Source: an uncultured Prevotella sp. (GTDB lineage Bacteria; Bacteroidota; Bacteroidia; Bacteroidales; Bacteroidaceae). Taken from it: a DNA stretch of 10,017 bases. The stretch spans positions 1 to 10,017 of the forward strand of contig CABSIA010000112.1 of assembly GCA_902477645.1 (NCBI GenBank), in the 5' to 3' direction. Made by a program: the position numbers and the translations under genes. The notes below the pieces were generated by a model that searched no databases, was not told where the DNA came from, and saw nothing but the letters and a program-made list of their open reading frames with translations. The first letter of the stretch is position 1. Each line of letters begins with the position of its first letter. Positions 5,929-10,017 of this stretch are shown here, piece by piece.

Positions 5929-5937
5929 CTGAAAAAA

Positions 5938-8154
5938 TTACCTGATAAACAGCAGCTCACGGTATTTGGGCAGTGTCCACAGCTCGTCGGCGACAATCAG
6001 TTCGAGCTTGTCGATGTGGTAGCGTATCTCGTCCAACTTTGGCTCCACGCTGTCGTGGTAAGCTACCGCCTTATCGTGTTCGGTCTCAATCTTGTTGGCA
6101 ATTTTTCTGGCATCCACAAGCTCCTCGACGAGAGTCTCTATTTTCTGGGTGCGCCCGGCAATCTCGCGCACAATCTTCACATTGCGTGCGGTAAGAGAGC
6201 GTCCCTCCTCCTCTCCGAATATTCTCATCATGCCCTCAATGTTTTTGGCGAGCTGGCTCTGGTAATGCGTAGCCACAGGTATGATATGGTTCATGGATAG
6301 GTCGCCGAGGACACGCGCCTCAATCTGGATTTTCTTTGTGTAGGTCTCCCATTTCACCTCGTTGCGCGCCTCCAGCTCTTTCTTTGTCATCACGCCAAGG
6401 CTCTCGAACATACTTACGCTCCCGGCATCGAGATACCGTTCGAAGATGACGGGGCATGATGTCTCTGTGTCGAGTCCGCGGCGTGCGGCTTCCGCCTTCC
6501 ACTCCTCGCTGTATCCGTTGCCGTCGAAGCGTATCGGCTTGCATGTGCGGATGTCCTCGCGGAGAATGTCTATTATGGCGTGGAATGTGGCGTTGTGCTC
6601 GGAATGCTCAAAGTCTTTTGCAGTCTCGGCTATGCGTGCGTCCACACGCTTCTTGAAGCTGACGAGAGCCTCTGCCACGGCAGAGTTCAGCGCTATCATG
6701 CCACTTGCGCAGTTTGCCTCTGAGCCTACGGCGCGGAACTCAAAGCGGTTGCCCGTGAATGCGAACGGCGACGTGCGGTTGCGGTCGGTATTGTCAATGA
6801 GCAGTTCGGGAATTTCGGGAATATCGAGTTTCATACCCTGTTTTCCGTCCATGGAGAACAGATTGTCCTTGTCAGCCTTCTCGATATGGTCAAGCAGTTC
6901 GGAGAGCTGTGAGCCGAGGAATGAGCTGATGATGGCAGGCGGGGCCTCGTTTGCGCCAAGGCGGTGTGCGTTGGTGGCGCTCATAATAGACGCTTTCAGC
7001 AAACCGTTGTGGCGGTATACGCCCATAAGCGTCTCTACGATGAACACTACGAAACGCAGTGTGTCCTCGGGAGTCTTGCCCGGAGCGTGAAGCAGAATGC
7101 CCGTGTCGGTGGAGAGGCTCCAGTTGTTGTGCTTTCCCGAGCCGTTGATGCCGTCGAACGGCTTCTCGTGGAGCAGTGCGCGGAAACCGTGCTTGCGCGC
7201 CACCTTTTTCATAAGGCTCATAAGCAGCATGTTGTGGTCAACGGCAAGGTTTGTCTCCTCAAATATTGGCGCCACCTCAAACTGGTTTGGCGCCACCTCG
7301 TTGTGGCGTGTCTTGCATGGTATGCCAAGCTCCATAGCCTGTATCTCAAGGTCTTTCATGAAAGCCTGCACACGCTCGGGAATGGTTCCGAAATAGTGGT
7401 CGTCCATCTGCTGGTTTTTTGCCGAGTCGTGCCCCATGAGTGTGCGTCCTGTCAGCACAAGGTCGGGACGCGCCGAGTACAGGCTCTCGTCAACGAGGAA
7501 GTATTCCTGCTCCCATCCGAGGTTGCTCTGAACCTTCCTCACGTCAGGATAGAAATAGTGGCAAACCTCTGTCGCCGCGACGTTTACAGCATGCAGTGCC
7601 CTTAAAAGCGGAGCCTTGTAGTCGAGAGCCTCGCCGGTATATGAAATAAAGACCGTCGGGATGCAAAGAGTGTCATCAATGATAAATATCGGCGATGTGG
7701 GATCCCAGGCCGAATATCCGCGCGCCTCGAAAGTGTTTCTTATGCCGCCAGAAGGGAAGCTCGACGCATCGGGCTCCTGCTGTACGAGCAGCTTTCCGGA
7801 GAACTCCTCTATCATTCCGCCCTTGCCGTCGTGCTCTATGAAGGCGTCGTGCTTCTCGGCCGTACCCTCCGTAAGCGGCTGGAACCAGTGGGTGTAGTGA
7901 GTGACGCCATTCTCGTCAGCCCATTGCTTGATGCCCTTTGCCACAGCGTCGGCAATGGAGCGGTCGAGGGTAGAGCCATTGTCGATGACATCGATAAGTT
8001 TCTCATAGACATCGCGCGGAAGATACTTGTACATTTTGTGGCGGTTGAAAACGTTTTTGCCATAATACTCAGAAGGACGTTCCTCCGGCACCGTTACGTC
8101 GAGCGGCTTTTTCTTGAAAGCCTCGGCCACAACCTCAAATCTTAAATTCGCCAT
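5938..8154 (-). CDS. glnN: Type III glutamine synthetase
   Basis: A 738-residue glutamine synthetase of the GSIII class (Bacteroides fragilis GlnN is about 729), which joins ammonium to glutamate using ATP in the cytoplasm. The long N-terminal GSIII-specific region includes GKNVFNRHKMYKYLP (32-46). Metal-binding glutamates lie in WEQEYFLVD (214-222). The class signature NEVAPNQFEVAPIFE spans 285-299, KPFDGINGSGKHNNWS spans 331-346, and NRTSPFAFTGNRFEFRAVGS spans 459-478, matching the ATP and glutamate site regions of other glutamine synthetases. A helical C-terminal extension (about 600-738) is typical of GSIII. The start MANLRFEVVAEAF fits the family. It lies downstream of dapF and dapL on the same strand, but the 190-base gap with dyads suggests its own promoter and possibly nitrogen control. 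I see no adenylylation-type tail of GSI. The gene looks intact. Confidence 0.98.
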   Translation of the reverse strand: MANLRFEVVAEAFKKKPLDVTVPEERPSEYYGKNVFNRHKMYKYLPRDVYEKLIDVIDNGSTLDRSIADAVAKGIKQWADENGVTHYTHWFQPLTEGTAEKHDAFIEHDGKGGMIEEFSGKLLVQQEPDASSFPSGGIRNTFEARGYSAWDPTSPIFIIDDTLCIPTVFISYTGEALDYKAPLLRALHAVNVAATEVCHYFYPDVRKVQSNLGWEQEYFLVDESLYSARPDLVLTGRTLMGHDSAKNQQMDDHYFGTIPERVQAFMKDLEIQAMELGIPCKTRHNEVAPNQFEVAPIFEETNLAVDHNMLLMSLMKKVARKHGFRALLHEKPFDGINGSGKHNNWSLSTDTGILLHAPGKTPEDTLRFVVFIVETLMGVYRHNGLLKASIMSATNAHRLGANEAPPAIISSFLGSQLSELLDHIEKADKDNLFSMDGKQGMKLDIPEIPELLIDNTDRNRTSPFAFTGNRFEFRAVGSEANCASGMIALNSAVAEALVSFKKRVDARIAETAKDFEHSEHNATFHAIIDILREDIRTCKPIRFDGNGYSEEWKAEAARRGLDTETSCPVIFERYLDAGSVSMFESLGVMTKKELEARNEVKWETYTKKIQIEARVLGDLSMNHIIPVATHYQSQLAKNIEGMMRIFGEEEGRSLTARNVKIVREIAGRTQKIETLVEELVDARKIANKIETEHDKAVAYHDSVEPKLDEIRYHIDKLELIVADELWTLPKYRELLFIR

Positions 8155-8300
8155 AGTTGTCTTAAAAAAGGGCTCTATAAATTAGCTGTACGAAAAGCAT
8201 GCCCCTTTATTAATAATTTAGTCTCTTGACGGTGGTAATTTATAGTAACCCCCCTTTCTGTTTTGCCGCCTCCCCCCACATCCGGTTATGGAGGCGGTTG
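8155..8300. promoter_or_regulatory. glnN upstream region with several dyads
   Basis: CTATAAATTA (8175-8184) and TAATTTATAG (8236-8245) are perfect inverted repeats 51 bases apart. Between them lies the 10-bp palindrome TTATTAATAA (8207-8216). Further upstream of glnN, CCGCCTCC (8266-8273) pairs with GGAGGCGG (8290-8297) around 16 bases; lying downstream of dapL, it could help end that transcript, though no T-tract follows. No exact TAnnTTTG box is seen on the minus strand; TAATTTAT at 8177-8184 is a two-mismatch form. Regulatory function is inferred only from position and symmetry. Confidence 0.35.
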
Positions 8301-8307
8301 TGTTGTT

Positions 8308-8340
8308 GTGTTTATGTTGTTGTGTTTATGTTGTTGTGTT
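8308..8340. repeat. 14-bp tandem repeat next to the dapL stop
   Basis: GTGTTTATGTTGTT occurs twice head to tail (8308-8321 and 8322-8335) and begins a third time (8336-8340), with a similar T/G-only lead-in. On the minus strand it is an A/C-rich tract (AACAACATAAACAC) starting five bases past the dapL stop codon. It is a simple-sequence array prone to slippage; no function is evident. Confidence 0.85.
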
Positions 8341-8344
8341 GTTT

Positions 8345-9574
8345 CTAAAGACGTGCCATTCTGTCCATTGCCTCAACGACGTCTTCCCTGTTGCCAAATG
8401 CTGTCAGTCTGAAATATCCCTCGCCGCTTGGTCCAAATCCCACTCCTGGTGTGCATACAATTCCGAGCGCATACAGCATCTTGTCGAAGAATTTCCAACT
8501 TGGCAGGTTGCCGGGAGTCTTCACCCACAGATATGGCGCGTTCTTTCCTCCATACACCTTGTATCCCAGTTTAGAGAGTGTGCCGTACATTATCTTTGCA
8601 TTGCCCATATAGTAGTCAATAGTCTCTCTCACCTGCTGTTTGCCCTCAGGTGTGTATATCGCCTCGGCAGCCCTCTGGCTTATGTAGCTTGTGCCGTTGA
8701 ACTTTGTGCTTTGCCTGCGGTCCCATATATGGTTAAGCCCCACTCTCCTTGAGCCGTCAATAGTTATGGCCGTCAGTTCCTTTGGAATAACCGTATATCC
8801 GCATCTCACGCCGGTGAAGCCCGCCGTCTTCGAGTAGCTTCTGAACTCTATGGCAACCTTCCGTGCCCCCTTTATCTCGTATATTGAGTGCGGAATGCCG
8901 GGGTCTTGTATATAAGCCTCGTATGCCGCGTCATAGAATATTATGGCATCGTTGCGTATGGCGTAGCTCACCCATTTACGCAGCTCCTCCTTAGTGAGCA
9001 CAGTTCCCGTAGGGTTGTTGGGATAGCACAGGTATATCATGTCGACACGGCGGGCGGGCAGCTCCGGCACGAAATTGTTTTCGGCCGTGCAGGGAAAGTA
9101 TGTCACGTTGCTCCACTTCCCCGTCTCATCCATGAAGCCGGCTCTGCCAATCATCACATTTGAGTCGATATATACAGGATATATAGGATCGGTGACACCG
9201 ATAGAGTTGTCCCATCTTACAATTTCCTGTATGTTTCCCGTATCGCTTTTTGCGCCGTCGTTTATGAAAATCTCGTTTGTGTCAAGATGTATGCCCCGTG
9301 GCGCGTAGTCGTTCTTTATTATGGCCTCGCGCAGGAAGTCATAGCCCCTCTCGGGTCCATATCCGCGGAACGTAGCCTTTGACGCCATCTCGTCAACAGC
9401 CTTGTGCATGGCATTTACGACTGCCGGACACAACGGGCGTGTCACGTCTCCTATACCCAGACTGATAACTCTCTCACCGTGTTTCGCCACCTTGTATGCG
9501 TTTACCTTCTTGGCAATGTCTGCAAACAGATAGCTGTCCGAGAGCTTCAGGAAATGCTCGTTTACTAATGCCAT
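8345..9574 (-). CDS. dapL: LL-diaminopimelate aminotransferase
   Basis: A 409-residue class I/II fold PLP aminotransferase, the usual DapL length. It converts tetrahydrodipicolinate directly to LL-2,6-diaminopimelate with glutamate as amino donor, bypassing the acylated intermediates of the succinylase and acetylase routes. Family-specific features include LGIGDVTRPLCP (39-50), FRGYGPERGYDFLREAI (69-85) and DGAKSDTGNIQ (106-116). PLP-site residues are the YPNNPTG loop (184-190), D215 in YDAAY, the Schiff-base lysine K249 in SYSKTAGFTGVRCG, and R389 in GYFRLTAFG for the substrate carboxylate. An A-rich leader with AAAGGAAAAG precedes the ATG. It begins 33 bases after the dapF stop, so the two are very likely one operon for meso-diaminopimelate, used in peptidoglycan and lysine synthesis. 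All key residues are present. Confidence 0.98.
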   Translation of the reverse strand: MALVNEHFLKLSDSYLFADIAKKVNAYKVAKHGERVISLGIGDVTRPLCPAVVNAMHKAVDEMASKATFRGYGPERGYDFLREAIIKNDYAPRGIHLDTNEIFINDGAKSDTGNIQEIVRWDNSIGVTDPIYPVYIDSNVMIGRAGFMDETGKWSNVTYFPCTAENNFVPELPARRVDMIYLCYPNNPTGTVLTKEELRKWVSYAIRNDAIIFYDAAYEAYIQDPGIPHSIYEIKGARKVAIEFRSYSKTAGFTGVRCGYTVIPKELTAITIDGSRRVGLNHIWDRRQSTKFNGTSYISQRAAEAIYTPEGKQQVRETIDYYMGNAKIMYGTLSKLGYKVYGGKNAPYLWVKTPGNLPSWKFFDKMLYALGIVCTPGVGFGPSGEGYFRLTAFGNREDVVEAMDRMARL

Positions 9575-9607
9575 GTTCTTTTCCTTTCTTTTATGGTTGT
9601 TTTTGTT

Positions 9608-10017
9608 TCATAGTTCTATATCTCCCTCAAAGACAAACGCCGCAGGCCCCGTCATATATACGTGGTTGTCGGTCTCGCTCCATTCTATCTCGAGAGTTCC
9701 CCCGTCCATCACTATTTTGCTTTTCCTGCCGGCCCTGCCCGTCGTGGCTGCGGCCACCGCAGTGGCGCATGCCCCGGTGCCGCACGCCATCGTCACGCCG
9801 CTGCCCCGTTCCCATACCCTTGTCCGTATGCCGCCGTCGGCCATGACCTCCGCAAACTCTATGTTGCACCGTTGCGGAAATGCGGGATGCCTCTCCAGCA
9901 CGCTTCCATATCTGGCAATGTCTAAGCTGCTGATGTCGTCTGTGAATATCACGTAGTGCGGGTTTCCCATCGACACAAATGTGCCCTTGAAGCTTCTTGC
10001 ATCCGCCGTCAGGCACT
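9608..10017 (-). CDS. dapF: Diaminopimelate epimerase, C-terminal half (partial)
   Basis: The reading frame is open to the right edge, so the start lies outside the window; about 135 residues are visible of a family length near 270. DapF interconverts LL- and meso-diaminopimelate using two cysteines as acid and base. Visible hallmarks are GTFVSMGNPHYVIF at the start of the second domain, the AEVMADGGIRTRVWERGSG strand region, and MACGTGACATAVAA, whose first Cys (codon 9782-9784) is the second catalytic cysteine. The first catalytic cysteine should be in the missing half. The codons upstream of the GTG at 9976 read CLTADARSFKGTF and continue the family pattern, so that GTG is internal and not a start. 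The gene directly precedes dapL, which makes its substrate. Confidence 0.96.
   Translation of the reverse strand, partial: CLTADARSFKGTFVSMGNPHYVIFTDDISSLDIARYGSVLERHPAFPQRCNIEFAEVMADGGIRTRVWERGSGVTMACGTGACATAVAAATTGRAGRKSKIVMDGGTLEIEWSETDNHVYMTGPAAFVFEGDIEL

Larger units (their letters stand above)
5513..5937. other. 425-base non-coding stretch between DUF4160 and glnN
   Basis: No credible gene is present; short open frames across it are translations of inverted repeats. It holds the DUF4160 promoter (5538-5545), an AT-rich segment, the REP-like nested inverted repeat (5628-5878), and an 8-mer array (5897-5928) ending nine bases from the glnN stop. There is no classical terminator for glnN with a T-tract, so hairpins of the REP-like element are the best candidates for ending that transcript. 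Confidence 0.75.

Noticed and set aside
5776..8145. Several long plus-strand open frames opposite glnN (for example 6362-7090 and 6964-7605)
   Set aside because: They mirror the GC-rich codon pattern of glnN, have no recognisable domains, and lie wholly antisense to a gene with clear catalytic motifs.

Overview
This window looks like ordinary chromosome of a Bacteroidales bacterium, most likely Prevotella-like. The reasons are a type III glutamine synthetase, the LL-diaminopimelate aminotransferase (DapL) route, a secreted two-domain M16 peptidase, start sites without clear Shine-Dalgarno sequences, and promoter boxes of the Bacteroidetes form TAnnTTTG instead of the Escherichia coli -10/-35 type. 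The genus is inferred; no rRNA or other marker is present.

Layout. Bases 1-113 hold a 45-bp tandem repeat and a hairpin. aroQ (126-545, minus) and a xerC/xerD-type recombinase gene (776-1729, plus) diverge from a shared AT-rich intergenic region. Bases 1730-2059 are non-coding and carry two arrays of one short repeat family. They are followed by a 939-residue M16 zinc peptidase gene (2060-4879, plus), which ends at a strong bidirectional terminator. A small AT-rich minus-strand pair follows, a DUF4160 gene and a DUF2442 gene (5488 down to 4977). Bases 5513-5937 are non-coding and hold a REP-like nested inverted repeat and a third array of the short repeat family. The rest is a minus-strand metabolic block transcribed leftwards: dapF (partial, running off the right edge), dapL, then glnN.

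How the genes fit together. dapL and dapF catalyse consecutive steps from tetrahydrodipicolinate to meso-diaminopimelate, for peptidoglycan and lysine, and probably form an operon (33-base gap). glnN assimilates ammonium; it shares orientation with the dap genes, but a 190-base gap with dyads suggests separate control. aroQ serves the shikimate pathway. The recombinase is probably the chromosome-dimer resolution enzyme. The DUF4160/DUF2442 pair resembles a small accessory cassette.

I found no clear undescribed multi-gene system. The points most worth a second look are in the non-coding DNA and one catalytic residue: a dispersed 8-bp repeat (consensus CYYGTYWA) in three arrays, a nested REP-like inverted repeat of about 250 bp, a tandem repeat in which each full unit contains a promoter -7 box, and a XerD-type protein with Asn at the position of a core catalytic His and a C-terminal tail encoded by a GC-rich hairpin repeat.
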